A stretch of DNA of 64,000 bases from an uncultured Enterorhabdus sp. (GCA_947649205.1 CANSQM010000003.1:1-64000), one strand, 5' to 3'. Shown: positions 55,681 through 64,000, numbered from the stretch's first letter. The notes: generated by a model not told the origin, from the sequence alone. Program-made: numbers and translations.

Positions 55681-57006
55681 TCAACGGGAAAGTATCCTGG
55701 TGTTAGAAACCCTGTCGACCACTCCTTTGGAGCGCCTCGTCCCAAGCACGGTTCCCCAATAAAAGGCGAGCGCCACGAAGAGGGGCCACGCTATGGTAAT
55801 GAGCGATTCCATGAGGCCAATGACGAAAAAGCACGCCACTACAGCGGCAAGCACCGCAACTGAGTAAACCCTGCGATACCGATAGAGGGCATGTACGGCA
55901 ACTCCCATAAGAGCGACGCTGAGTACAAACCCCGCCACACCTCCAGTCAGCCACAAGTAAAGGAGAAAGCTGTGCGGATCGCTGTAGGGAATTCCCTCAA
56001 CTACAATGTCGAATCGAATGGACGAACCGTAGCCAATTAGCACGTGCTTGCCAGTCATGAGATCCAGCACGCTATCCCAAATATACGTCCGCCCCGTAAA
56101 CGTCAAAGTCTTCCCCAAAATCCCTTCGATTAGTGGGGCAAAAAGCCTTCGAACAGGGCCGACCATGATGAGCAGCGATAGCGCCCCGAACACCATCGTG
56201 CAGCTGATCCCGTTGACGAGGGAGCGCGCGCCACGGAACTGCACGGCCACCATTAAAACGGCCAATACAAATAGGGCGGCCACCGATGTGGCAGAGTACG
56301 ATATGAGACATTGCAAGGCGGCCACAATATACAGCAGAACGCTCCTCGCCGAGCAACGACGCCCCGCGAGCGCATCCAGCACCAACGATGCCCCCACCGA
56401 CGGCAACGCAACATAGATAGATGAGTTCTTATGCCCGTAGAAGTTCAAAAGCGCTCTCGTTTTGCGATCCATGAGATGCGGCCACAGGAGCACCGACACT
56501 AGATTGATAACAGAGAGTGTTCCGGCCACCACCACGATGGCCCACAGCAGCTCTCGCATCTTCGAGCGATGCGCCGCATAGGCCACAAGCAGCACTGCTA
56601 CAGCGAGAGGAACCCAATCGTAGAACCACTGGGTGTAAATCCATAGGCGACCGAATCCCTCATTCACCGCTGTCGTAAAAAACATGAACGTCACGATGGC
56701 TATGGCAAGCAGCGTAAAGTGATCCTTCGGAACTTTCAAAACATAGAGAACTGCCACGATGATCGCCGCGACAACCTGCAAGACGAGGTACGCCTTCCCA
56801 AAGAGCGGAGATATCACATGACGCAATCCCACCGGCTCGAAGAAGGGAAACAGGAGCGCCGCGAATATGGCAACAAACTTCCAGTCAGCCCAAGGAAAAC
56901 GGCGATGCAGCGGATCGAACACCTCGACTTCAAGCCAGACAACGACCGTATCCAGCCCACGATAGGCCGCCTCTCGGCCCGAGCGCAGCAGCAAGTCGAT
57001 CGTCAT
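55681..57006 (-). CDS. O-antigen ligase/polymerase-like membrane protein
   Basis: 441-aa polytopic protein with ten or more helices and a large external loop before the last helices (LDLMTGKHVLIGYGSSIRFDIVVEGIPYSDPHSFLLYLWLTGGVAGFVL), typical of the Wzy_C/RfaL ligase family, where a PHS-type motif is conserved. First gene of the minus-strand polysaccharide operon. It may attach the polymer to the wall or act as a second polymerase. ATG 57006 directly follows GGAGGAT, unusually close; GGAAAGG lies further out. Confidence 0.8.
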   Translation of the reverse strand: MTIDLLLRSGREAAYRGLDTVVVWLEVEVFDPLHRRFPWADWKFVAIFAALLFPFFEPVGLRHVISPLFGKAYLVLQVVAAIIVAVLYVLKVPKDHFTLLAIAIVTFMFFTTAVNEGFGRLWIYTQWFYDWVPLAVAVLLVAYAAHRSKMRELLWAIVVVAGTLSVINLVSVLLWPHLMDRKTRALLNFYGHKNSSIYVALPSVGASLVLDALAGRRCSARSVLLYIVAALQCLISYSATSVAALFVLAVLMVAVQFRGARSLVNGISCTMVFGALSLLIMVGPVRRLFAPLIEGILGKTLTFTGRTYIWDSVLDLMTGKHVLIGYGSSIRFDIVVEGIPYSDPHSFLLYLWLTGGVAGFVLSVALMGVAVHALYRYRRVYSVAVLAAVVACFFVIGLMESLITIAWPLFVALAFYWGTVLGTRRSKGVVDRVSNTRILSR

Positions 57007-57269
57007 ATCCTCCGCATTTCCTTTCCACGGCCCATCCGGGCACGCCGGCACCCCGCCAACAAACCAATGCGTCCCATAATACCGCGAGAGCAGAACAGGG
57101 AAAACTGTGACTCCGCCACAAGCACACCTTCGACAAAGCAATAGAGAGCAGTACGCTGAAACCCAACATGACCTATAGCACCATTTCGCTCAGACCTGAT
57201 GTCGCGAAATGGATGTTTTAGGACGACTCGCGAGGTGTTCATTGTAGAGATGAGCCAACGAGTGTTTTG

Positions 57270-57301
57270 TGCTAGCATATTTTTAATGGCAATTGATGCC
57301 A
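57270..57301 (+). promoter_or_regulatory. Extended -10 and TGGCA/TGCCA inverted repeat before the OLD-like gene
   Basis: TGCTAGCAT (57270-57278) is an extended -10. TGGCA (57287-57291) and TGCCA (57297-57301) flank ATTGA and lie between it and the ribosome site AGGAG, the position of a repressor operator. The rest of 57007-57317 holds no supportable gene. Confidence 0.4.
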
Positions 57302-57317
57302 ATCAGGAGAAAAGTCA

Positions 57318-58787
57318 GTGAGCAGCATCACGATCAGCAAACTCAAGGGAATCGAGCACCTCGAGTTCCAAATACCAGATAAACCTGGAGTCTATCTGCT
57401 AGTAGGCAAAAATGGATGTGGGAAAAGCACTTTGCTCACATGCTTGCATCGAATCGGCTTTTCGAACGCTTTCCCGAATGGCTTACCATGTGCCGAGGGT
57501 TCTAGCAAAGTCGATCAATACGCCGACAGTCAAATTACTTACCAGTCTCCCGAAGGAAAAATCGTCTATGGCCGACGCCGCCAAAGATGGATCCCCTCGC
57601 CATACAAACGAGCAAAAGAGGTGCTCGACGGGTTTGGCTTCAGGAGAACAATTTACGCACAAGCAGGCCAGAGCCGACTTCGAGTAACAGCCGATGATAT
57701 TATGGGCGGAAACCTTTACGAGGCTGAAGCATTTATCAGGGAGACGCTAAATGATATCTTCGACGAGACGAAATACTCCTATTTGCAAAGATTGGCAAAA
57801 ACGCGCGGTAGACACTCAAAGGAAGATCCCTACCTGCTGATGGAACCGAGCGGTTCGTGCTATTCGGAAAAACGCTTCAGTTCCGGCGAACTCGCCCTCT
57901 TACGGCTTATTGGTGAGCTGCAAAACCTTGAGCCTCGCAGCCTGATATTGCTTGATGAAGCCGAACTCGCACTGCACCCGGAAGCGCAACGGAAGCTTCT
58001 ATCCGTCTTAAAGAGTCATGCAGAAGAGGGCGACTTGACCATTTTGGTGGCGACGCACTCCACGACCCTTATCGCCAACGAGCCCGCCGAGCAAATCTAT
58101 TTGTTGAAAGAGCAGGAACCTGGAAATATTCAGGTTGTTCATCCTTGCTATCCAGCCGACGCCATGGAAAGCGTAGATGTTTTCGATAGCGTTTTGGGCG
58201 ATTATCTCATTCTTGTAGAGGACGAGATGGCCCAAGGGGCCTGGCGAGCTATGTGTAAACGCACCTTAGCTGAGCAAGAAGATATAATTCCTTTTCAGTA
58301 CAACGTACTTCCTGTAGGCGGTTACTCCGAAACAGCAAAACTGGCGCGGCGAATCAAGGATACACTACCCGACCACACCACCGTGAAAGCCGTGCTCGAC
58401 GCTGATGCCTTTAATAGCAATTCATCGGTTCTTGAGGAGATAATGGAGAAGGATCCGGAATTAGTGCACAACCTTGGCTTCACGCCAGAGGTTGCATTTA
58501 TCGAGGTGATCGAGAAAAACCGCAAGAAACTTGAGTCGGAGTGTCAGTCCACCTTCGGCAGAAGTCTTCGCTCAATTCTGTCCTCTCCAGAATACGCTGA
58601 ACATGAGAAAACGAGGAATCCAAGAAAAGTCGCGAAAAAGAAGTTCGAAAACATCGTGTCCGGCCTGGTCAATCCAATGCTCCTGTCAGAGAGAAGCGTC
58701 GTACAGCATGAAGTGATACCGATGATTGTCGCGCTAATGCCGCTAGAGGCAATATCGGCAACAGTTCGACAAGTATGTCGCAAGTAA
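57318..58787 (+). CDS. OLD-like ATPase with TOPRIM-type C-terminal region
   Basis: 489-aa ABC-type ATPase. Walker A VGKNGCGKST (about 30), signature KRFSSGELALLRL (about 185), Walker B LILLDEAELALHPEAQ (about 210) and the switch His in VATHSTT (about 248) are intact. The second half has YLILVEDEMAQ (about 297) and VLDADAF (about 358), which fit the Glu and DxD metal sites of a TOPRIM nuclease as in OLD-family proteins. GTG 57318 has AGGAG. Intact paralogue of the broken gene at 33166. It faces the reverse transcriptase gene convergently. A DNA-targeting defence role is inferred. Confidence 0.85.
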   Translation: MSSITISKLKGIEHLEFQIPDKPGVYLLVGKNGCGKSTLLTCLHRIGFSNAFPNGLPCAEGSSKVDQYADSQITYQSPEGKIVYGRRRQRWIPSPYKRAKEVLDGFGFRRTIYAQAGQSRLRVTADDIMGGNLYEAEAFIRETLNDIFDETKYSYLQRLAKTRGRHSKEDPYLLMEPSGSCYSEKRFSSGELALLRLIGELQNLEPRSLILLDEAELALHPEAQRKLLSVLKSHAEEGDLTILVATHSTTLIANEPAEQIYLLKEQEPGNIQVVHPCYPADAMESVDVFDSVLGDYLILVEDEMAQGAWRAMCKRTLAEQEDIIPFQYNVLPVGGYSETAKLARRIKDTLPDHTTVKAVLDADAFNSNSSVLEEIMEKDPELVHNLGFTPEVAFIEVIEKNRKKLESECQSTFGRSLRSILSSPEYAEHEKTRNPRKVAKKKFENIVSGLVNPMLLSERSVVQHEVIPMIVALMPLEAISATVRQVCRK

Positions 58788-58823
58788 CTTTTAGTTTTGA
58801 GGTATTCGCGAAACAATGAAAAG

Positions 58824-58862
58824 TGCGCCGGAGAAACCGAGCAGGTCGACTTCTCCGGCGCA
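58824..58862 (-). terminator. Terminator of the reverse transcriptase gene
   Basis: TGCGCCGGAGAA (58824-58835) pairs perfectly with TTCTCCGGCGCA (58851-58862) round a 15-nt loop; on the minus strand a T-rich stretch follows. It separates the converging ATPase and RT genes. Confidence 0.75.
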
Positions 58863-58907
58863 TAGAGGCCACACTATTTCGCAATCCGCGTTCCTTTCAT
58901 GTGTTGC

Positions 58908-60275
58908 CTAGCAATCAGAGTTTCCGGTACGCTTGACACCATTTTGGAAGTCTCTGCGAGAACGTGCTCGTATTTTTCTTTTATGGCGCCTCACATCATT
59001 CAAAATCGGGTCGCTTTCAAAAATCTTCGCTGCTCTGTGGGCGTAAGTCAGAAAGTTGCCGCCACGACGTCCATTAGGATTATGAAGGAGAGAGGTGCTT
59101 CGCCCCCAATCGCTAATAGCAACGTAGAGCCGTCGCACTCTTTTTCGAGAAGGCCGTTCCCCTCCCCCGAACGCTCGCCGCACCTTCCGGTAGGAGCGCC
59201 GATAGTACCTGCCAACGGTCGATTGCCTCATGCGCACCACACCGCCATCGAAGCAAAAACCCAGATAGTCAATTTGGCTCCCATGCGACGCTGCTCTCAT
59301 GGGACGCAGGCAGGAATCAATCCTCGTGACAATTCCGTCCTCAACGCAATACCCGAAGGTCTTTTCAGGATGAAGCATAACGCCCGGAACCCCTGATTGC
59401 TTGATCCCATTCATTAGTTTCCTGTACCCCTCTGCGGTAGGAGCAGCAACGATAAAGTCGTCGGAATAGCGCATGTACAGACCCGACACATTTTTCGCTA
59501 TCTCCTCAATCTTTGCGTCAAACTCAAGCATGTAAATGTTTGCGAGCACTCCACTAACCGGGAGTCCCTGGGCAATTCCGAGGCCGCTCTCTTTCCAAGG
59601 ATGAGTGACGCACTCCTTGACCGTGCTTTTAAATTCCTCGCGCGAAAGAACAACCGCTTTCTTATTAAGCTTCTGAATCCCCTTTCGCGTCACCGGGAGT
59701 TTGTGTCGAGCCAGCAGATCATCTATGGGCCATACTGCATACTTCGTAGCGCTCTTCAGGATGCGATAATAATCATCTGGTATTTTATTGTCATCAAATA
59801 ATGATCGCATCATTCTCTTGAGATAGCCATGGTCCAACGTCTCAAAAAAGCTCTTGAAGTCTCCAACTGCAACCCAGCACTCCCTCTGCTCACGTATATA
59901 CGAAAAAGCTTCGCAAGCATAATTGCAGTTTGACATCCCAGGATGATTAGTTCGATAGGCGATCGATACCCCATCGATGCCGGCATTATACGCCCTAATG
60001 TTGTAAAGGTCATTGAGCAGGGCAGTGTAGTATTGGTAGATGCATCTATCCAAATGGGCGGCGTAACGAATAGGACGCGGATCTTTATGAGGCACTCCCT
60101 CCCGCCATTTTATCCTACGCACCTCTTTGCCAATAAAGGGGTAAAACGAATGGCGAGCCACCCATTGAGGATCCGAAACCAAGTCATAGCAAGAAGCCAA
60201 CGACACACGATGGTCGAAATGTGCATACCCTCTTACGGAGTAGGGCATTTTCAAGCGAGAGAGGGGAATCTTCAT
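58908..60275 (-). CDS. Stand-alone reverse transcriptase (defence-type, group unassigned)
   Basis: 455-aa RNA-directed DNA polymerase. Motif A is VAVGDFKSFFETLDH (about 138), motif B GIAQGLPVSGVLANIYM (about 225), motif C YMRYSDDFIV (YSDD about 270), and motifs D/E appear as HPEKTFGYC and DYLGFCFDGG. The last 130 residues are rich in Arg and may bind nucleic acid. There is no maturase or HNH domain, so it is not a normal group II intron protein; it resembles DRT/UG-type or Abi-like enzymes. ATG 60275 has CAGGA; the frame stays open to 60365. UG class cannot be assigned by eye. Confidence 0.87.
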   Translation of the reverse strand: MKIPLSRLKMPYSVRGYAHFDHRVSLASCYDLVSDPQWVARHSFYPFIGKEVRRIKWREGVPHKDPRPIRYAAHLDRCIYQYYTALLNDLYNIRAYNAGIDGVSIAYRTNHPGMSNCNYACEAFSYIREQRECWVAVGDFKSFFETLDHGYLKRMMRSLFDDNKIPDDYYRILKSATKYAVWPIDDLLARHKLPVTRKGIQKLNKKAVVLSREEFKSTVKECVTHPWKESGLGIAQGLPVSGVLANIYMLEFDAKIEEIAKNVSGLYMRYSDDFIVAAPTAEGYRKLMNGIKQSGVPGVMLHPEKTFGYCVEDGIVTRIDSCLRPMRAASHGSQIDYLGFCFDGGVVRMRQSTVGRYYRRSYRKVRRAFGGGERPSRKRVRRLYVAISDWGRSTSLLHNPNGRRGGNFLTYAHRAAKIFESDPILNDVRRHKRKIRARSRRDFQNGVKRTGNSDC

Positions 60276-60816
60276 ACCGTTATCCTGCCCGGCAGGCCGA
60301 TCTATCAAGGGGCGGCGTCCATTTCGAATCGGCCTGCCTACATATACGACCCGGCATAAAGCCAAAGTCCGTACTCACGCGCAAAGGCGCGAGCAGCCGC
60401 CTTTCGGGTCAAGCCCGTTCCTGCAATCTTCATCTGCGGTACAATTGCCGAAGACGAAGGGAGCATCACCATGAGTTTCACTGTGTTACACATTTGTGCC
60501 ATACAGCTAGCTGATGGAGATTTCGTAGACACAGTTCGAAGTGTGTTTACGATAATGCTCTTCCGCTACGGCCAATTCCGCAGCGCACAATCATGATACC
60601 ACTCCCTGTTAATCAGTGTGGTCGTCAGCATATCGTTGGGGGCATCTTTCACAAGCTGATTGCACGTCACACAACTATTTCTTATTCCGACGACCAGCCC
60701 ATGCGCGACGCAATTCCATTCCCCTTGCCGACAGAGCAAAAGCCAAAGAAGCCGAAGACGGAGGATCATCCTCGCCAGTAACAATCATTAAAGCCTGCAA
60801 GGCGCCTACTTGTACG
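60276..60816. other. Gene-poor 540-nt region upstream of the reverse transcriptase
   Basis: No convincing gene. A 41-codon plus-strand ORF (60471-60596, GGGAG ahead, TACAAT at about 60440 as a -10) and a minus-strand frame to 60338 overlap here. Several stems are visible on the minus strand (CGCGCC-TTTG-GCGCG type near 60377-60391; GGGC-TTGA-GCCC near 60407-60416). Some defence RTs use a structured RNA encoded beside them; this is the natural place for one, without proof. Confidence 0.3.
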
Positions 60817-61554
60817 CTACAGCCCTAGGATTCCATTTATACGGGCGAGTTCTAAAATCCTAACCAACTTTCCAACAGGGTTCTTTCGCTCGTTTTTGTA
60901 AAGAGTCTCGAAAACAGTGAGATACGCCTTCAGCAACCCGTAGACGGCGAAACCTACGGCAAGGATCATTGTCGCAGCATCGCCAGGTGACAGATAGCCA
61001 ATAAGCACCTGCACCAGAGCAAAGGCCACTGCGAGACCGACCGCCCCTTCAACCGCAAATGTACTAGCAATTGCTTCACTCCTTTCAGCCAGAAACGCAT
61101 CTCTCCTCCGAACGCACAGCTCATAAAGAGCCACCCTTTGCCGTACAGAAAGGGCGTGTTCATTCATATAGTTCTCAACGATATGAAGATCTTTTTTCCA
61201 CCTCATCGCTTCGTACTCCGCATATTGGGGAGTCTCCCTCATAAGATCGATCTCATGACCTACTAAACGAATCAGAACAAACACCGATATCGCAAGAATA
61301 GGAATCAATACGCGAAATACGATACCCTCTCTTTCTGGGAACACAGTTCCCAAGGGCAGTCCGAACAATGCCCCACAGATAATACTGCAAAGCGACGCGA
61401 AAATAGAAACGCAAATTAGTTCCTTCATCAAGCCCGTTATTGGCTCATACTGATTCTCTACCCGACCCCACAAATAAGCGCTCAACCGACTTGTGGGCTC
61501 AGTGGCCACCAACTTTTGGTTCAGCTCTTTGATGCTCTCCATGTCAATCTGCAA
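60817..61554 (-). CDS. Four-helix membrane protein of unknown function
   Basis: 245-aa protein. Two helices at about 42-66 and 76-98 (counted from the chosen start) are followed by a cytoplasmic helical segment of about 60 residues (HEIDLMRETPQYAEYEAMRWKKDLHIVENYMNEH) and two further helices at about 160-205. The plan recalls small membrane effectors found in defence loci, but no motif proves that. TTG 61554 is preferred because GGAGGTG lies 7 nt upstream; ATG 61569 would overlap that site. It lies between the RT and the Fic fusion on the same strand. Confidence 0.6.
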   Translation of the reverse strand: MQIDMESIKELNQKLVATEPTSRLSAYLWGRVENQYEPITGLMKELICVSIFASLCSIICGALFGLPLGTVFPEREGIVFRVLIPILAISVFVLIRLVGHEIDLMRETPQYAEYEAMRWKKDLHIVENYMNEHALSVRQRVALYELCVRRRDAFLAERSEAIASTFAVEGAVGLAVAFALVQVLIGYLSPGDAATMILAVGFAVYGLLKAYLTVFETLYKNERKNPVGKLVRILELARINGILGL

Positions 61555-61800
61555 ACCTGTCACCTCCATCCACCTTTAATCCCCGCAAAGACGATCCCGG
61601 CATTCGCATCTCGTCGCCAGCTTTTCTAATCGTACAAAACTTCGCCCGCATCGCACGAACAACGCCCATCAAATGACTGGATTTTCACGACAGATAATAA
61701 GATGGTCGCGCGCCCCTATGCAATGCCACGTCACAAGAGCGTCAGAAGTGTGCCGTTGCGGCGGTTTTGATACCTACCCACATTATTGCCCTGCTCGAGG

Positions 61801-63171
61801 CTAGAGCAGGCTGCCCGTAAATATCGCATGGGCTTTGAGCATCTCTTTATAGTAAAGTTCGTAAAGAGCGTCTCGATTCCCCGTTTCATCTGCTTTGCCG
61901 AGAGCATCTTTGTACAGATCCTTTGTTTCGTCAGTGAAAAGAACCGGGGGAAGACCCCTTCTCAAGAACATTAAGTTTGCAAACGCTCTCAACGAACGAC
62001 CATTACCGTCCCGAAATGGGTGCACGACAGTAAGGCCATGATGGATATCCAAGACGCGCTCAAGGTACTCGCTCGGTAGCAAAGAATCGCTATTAGCCAC
62101 AAATGCGTCAATCTCCTTGCCCTTGAAATACATCTCTTGAACCACGCGACGATAGTCCACTGTCTCGAACTTGCCCCCAAGAACGAAAGTGTTTGCCTGC
62201 CGAAATGCGCCACCAAATTCCGGATGCCTCGCTGCCGAGAATAGGAGCTTGTTGATCTCTGTTGCATCATAGATTACCAACGGGCCGGCCGACATCGCCT
62301 TCCTAAAGACCCAGTCGTAAGCCGATGCCAAGCCCGCCACCTCAACAATGTTTTGGTTTTCTTCACTGTAAAACTTACTACGGCTGCCGTTCAATCTCAA
62401 GTCAACGACTATTTCCGCAGCAAGCTCCCTCTCGACGACCACGCCTTCCATTCGACTATCGTGAAATACATACTCTGTTTCAAATATCTGCTTCGTTTGG
62501 GGCGAGGGCTCCACTCTCAGAAACAGCTCTGAGGCGTCGTACAATTGACGATACAGGGGAACGTCGCTCAGGCCCAATTCAGCTCGATGGGCCATAGGAC
62601 CAAACTCGCTGCGCCTCTGCCTCAGCGCAGCCCCAGTGACATCGCCATCAATGACATGGAAATCGAAGGCAAGTCGATTCAGACACGCCGCGAAACTAAC
62701 ACCGAAATAATCGGCTATCTTCAAGGCGCTCTCGAAGCTTACAAAACCGTTGACCTTATATTCGTCCACCTGCTCACGAAAGAGCGATGATGGCATGAGC
62801 AGCGCCGCAGCGAATGCCTCGGCATAGCGCTCGATGTCATTGTCCAATGCAGTCGAGCACATATAACCTGTATCAGCATCTTTTATGTGATGACACAGTT
62901 CGTGAGAGGCAGTGTATCGCTGGCGCGTTACAGGACGATTCGCGTTAATGCCTACCACGGGCGCATCGTCATCGCCCTCGGCAGGAATATATACACCCTC
63001 GTAATTCGAAAAGTTCCGAAAAGAGAACACTATGCCCATATCCCGGAGAATCTCAAAAGGATTCACCGGGATAGAAGGCTCTTGTCCAGAATAATAGTCA
63101 GAAATAAAAGCCTCGGCCAGCTGTTCCGGAGAGGCTCCATCCCGCGCCATGCGCGCATAATCAACAGTCAA
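61801..63171 (-). CDS. ImmA/IrrE metallopeptidase - Fic domain fusion
   Basis: 456-aa two-domain protein. Residues about 5-180 are an ImmA/IrrE-type zinc peptidase with HELCHH (His about 90) and a following Glu-rich helix (ERYAEAFAAALLMP). Residues about 230-450 are a Fic domain: HDSRMEG at about 245 resembles the inhibitory helix motif, and HPFRDGNGRSLRAF (His about 384) is the complete catalytic loop for AMP transfer from ATP. The start is TTG 63171, with GAGG upstream, just after the XRE gene. XRE plus ImmA is a known regulator-protease pair; joining it to Fic suggests a toxin whose action is tied to proteolysis. Confidence 0.88.
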   Translation of the reverse strand: MTVDYARMARDGASPEQLAEAFISDYYSGQEPSIPVNPFEILRDMGIVFSFRNFSNYEGVYIPAEGDDDAPVVGINANRPVTRQRYTASHELCHHIKDADTGYMCSTALDNDIERYAEAFAAALLMPSSLFREQVDEYKVNGFVSFESALKIADYFGVSFAACLNRLAFDFHVIDGDVTGAALRQRRSEFGPMAHRAELGLSDVPLYRQLYDASELFLRVEPSPQTKQIFETEYVFHDSRMEGVVVERELAAEIVVDLRLNGSRSKFYSEENQNIVEVAGLASAYDWVFRKAMSAGPLVIYDATEINKLLFSAARHPEFGGAFRQANTFVLGGKFETVDYRRVVQEMYFKGKEIDAFVANSDSLLPSEYLERVLDIHHGLTVVHPFRDGNGRSLRAFANLMFLRRGLPPVLFTDETKDLYKDALGKADETGNRDALYELYYKEMLKAHAIFTGSLL

Positions 63172-63172
63172 C

Positions 63173-63487
63173 TTAGCCTCGAGCTTTCACCGCACGCTTG
63201 AACTCCATCAAATTGAGAATCTCTCTTTGGTCCTCTTCATCAAGCTGGTCAAAGCATCGCGCAAAAACTTGGCTGGGAGCTGCAGCCGCCCTGCCATGCA
63301 AAAGTTCGTCAACCGAAACAAGAAACAGCTTACTCAGGTCATCGAGCTCTTTGGCAGAAACCTTCCGACGTCCCGCCTCGATATCTGCAACTGCAGAACG
63401 ACCGATGCCAAGGTAGTCCGCAACATATTGTTGAGAGAGATGGAGCTTCGTTCTCGCAGCTTTTATACGTACGCACAACTCAGACAT
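63173..63487 (-). CDS. XRE-family transcriptional regulator
   Basis: 104-aa protein with an N-terminal helix-turn-helix (AARTKLHLSQQYVADYLGIGRSAVADIEAGRRKVSAKELDDLSKLF, about 8-55) and a short C-terminal extension containing the SQVFARCFDQLDEEDQREILNLMEFKRA helix. ATG 63487 has AAGGAGG. First gene of the pair with the ImmA-Fic fusion, 1 nt apart. Presumably it represses its own promoter (repeats at 63529-63566) and is cleaved or bound by the ImmA domain. Confidence 0.9.
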   Translation of the reverse strand: MSELCVRIKAARTKLHLSQQYVADYLGIGRSAVADIEAGRRKVSAKELDDLSKLFLVSVDELLHGRAAAAPSQVFARCFDQLDEEDQREILNLMEFKRAVKARG

Positions 63488-63528
63488 ACTTCCTCCTTCA
63501 CTCTGTCTGACGATCATCTCATACTATG

Positions 63529-63566
63529 CTGAATTTAACAACACTTCTTGTCTGAATTTCCGACAA
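63529..63566 (-). promoter_or_regulatory. Repeat-rich promoter/operator of the XRE-Fic operon
   Basis: CTGAATTT occurs at 63529-63536 and 63552-63559; TTGTC/GACAA (63548-63566) form an inverted repeat round the second copy. AT-rich minus-strand hexamers (TTGTTA, TAGTAT) nearby could form the promoter. A sensible site for autoregulation by the XRE protein. Confidence 0.45.
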
Positions 63567-63685
63567 TAGGAGATTGTCATCAATTCGCATAGAACAGATG
63601 TCCATCACGCAATGAGGGGCATTCTAAATGAGAGAGTTACCTTAAATGGTGCATTTTCGGTACACAATAGCATATAAGACACCTG

Positions 63686-64000
63686 CTACACCGACCTTGT
63701 GCAAGTTGCCTCCACTTCCCCATTGAACAGATCGGCGAAGTCCAGGAGGCTCTTTTCGGGCATGGGGCTGTAGGTGGCGAAGTCGTCGGTGGGCGCGATG
63801 ATCTTCTTGGCAGCGCAGAAGAGCATCTTGTGGCGCCGGGAGCCGAAGCTTACGACCTTGCCGTGTTTTCCGGCGTGCGGAGCCTTCTGGCCGGGACGCA
63901 CAGCATAGTAGCGCATCACGCCATCGTCTCGCTGGCTATCGTGCTCGAACCGGGATCGCACCTCTTCCGAGCCGTCGGGCCCATCCGCATACACCCAGAT
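63686..64000 (-). pseudogene. TagF/TagB-like fragment, cut before its catalytic part (partial at window edge)
   Basis: 104 codons visible, open at base 64000. RYYAVRPGQKAPHAGKHGKVVSFGSRRHKMLFCAAKKIIAPTDDF follows the pattern of CDP-glycerol glycerophosphotransferase proteins (YYV...K..G..VV.YGS.KHK.LF..A.K.I.S), and compare GYRDAKMYFALEKS...STFRYKLLF in the 21431 protein. After LLDFADLFN the family normally continues into an LQHG motif, but here it ends with an unrelated tail and TAG at 63686. High-GC, unlike the island to its left, so the break probably marks the island edge. Homology is by eye only. Confidence 0.5.

Noticed and set aside
58908-60275. Retron or group II intron interpretation of the RT
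   Set aside because: No maturase/endonuclease domain, no intron domain V-like hairpin or msr/msd pair recognised by eye next to the gene.
60566-60784. Small minus-strand frame with CVTCN and REWYHDC
   Set aside because: The Cys spacing looks zinc-like but there is no ribosome site and competing frames exist on the other strand; probably chance.

Overview
The window looks like chromosome of a high-GC Gram-positive anaerobe. The DltA/B/C/D teichoic-acid D-alanylation set, TagF/TagD-type glycerophosphate enzymes, secreted proteins with aromatic/Gly cell-wall-binding repeats and frequent GTG/TTG starts point to the actinobacterial class Coriobacteriia (Eggerthellaceae-like). The genus is a guess from resemblance; nothing was searched. 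No rRNA, tRNA, CRISPR array, integrase or transposase was seen.

Layout. (1) 1-1780: a secreted N-acetylmuramoyl-L-alanine amidase, cut by the window edge, behind three 11-bp-spaced GTYAAC hexamers. (2) 2055-8407: an operon (dTDP-glucose dehydratase, ATP-grasp ligase, two small 4-TM carriers, a polyprenyl-phosphate glycosyltransferase, an epimerase and a PLP decarboxylase) that resembles a pathway making, loading and flipping a lipid-linked modified sugar. (3) 8520-9881: a sodium/glutamate-type symporter. (4) 9954-21133, minus strand: dltD-dltX-dltA-dltB-dltC, then a second acylation set (AlgI-like MBOAT, DHHW/AlgJ-like protein, hexapeptide acyltransferase), a large membrane protein and rfbA. 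dltA and the DHHW gene each carry a G9 tract near codon 28 with a TAG just behind it, a strong sign of ON/OFF phase variation of envelope acylation. (5) 21431-28006: a GT2-TagF fusion facing an operon of opine-dehydrogenase-like, aminotransferase and TagD-Gfo/Idh fusion genes, probably supplying an unusual CDP-activated unit.

(6) 28025-34638: an AT-richer island with a membrane protein, a 68-aa Cys/His protein, an IetAS-like AAA ATPase plus subtilase pair, and a double-frameshifted OLD-like ATPase. (7) 34721-37003: a transglutaminase-like surface protein with the same wall-binding repeats as the amidase. (8) 37291-57006: a Wzx/Wzy polysaccharide locus with priming transferase, epimerase, UDP-ManNAc and UDP-ManNAcA enzymes, two heparinase-fold proteins, a Wzz with a Walker-less kinase-like tail, two GT4 enzymes and AsnB. 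(9) 57318-63487: a second AT-richer island with the intact OLD-like ATPase, a stand-alone reverse transcriptase, a membrane protein and an XRE / ImmA-Fic fusion pair. It ends beside a TagF-like fragment that stops before the catalytic part, at the right window edge.

Together the window combines surface-polymer synthesis and decoration (teichoic-acid-like polymer, D-alanyl and other acyl groups, capsule) with two defence-type islands. The most notable observations are the paired poly-G switches, the ImmA/IrrE-Fic fusion, the RT neighbourhood with no annotatable gene upstream, and the paralogous OLD-like ATPases, one intact and one decayed, in both islands.
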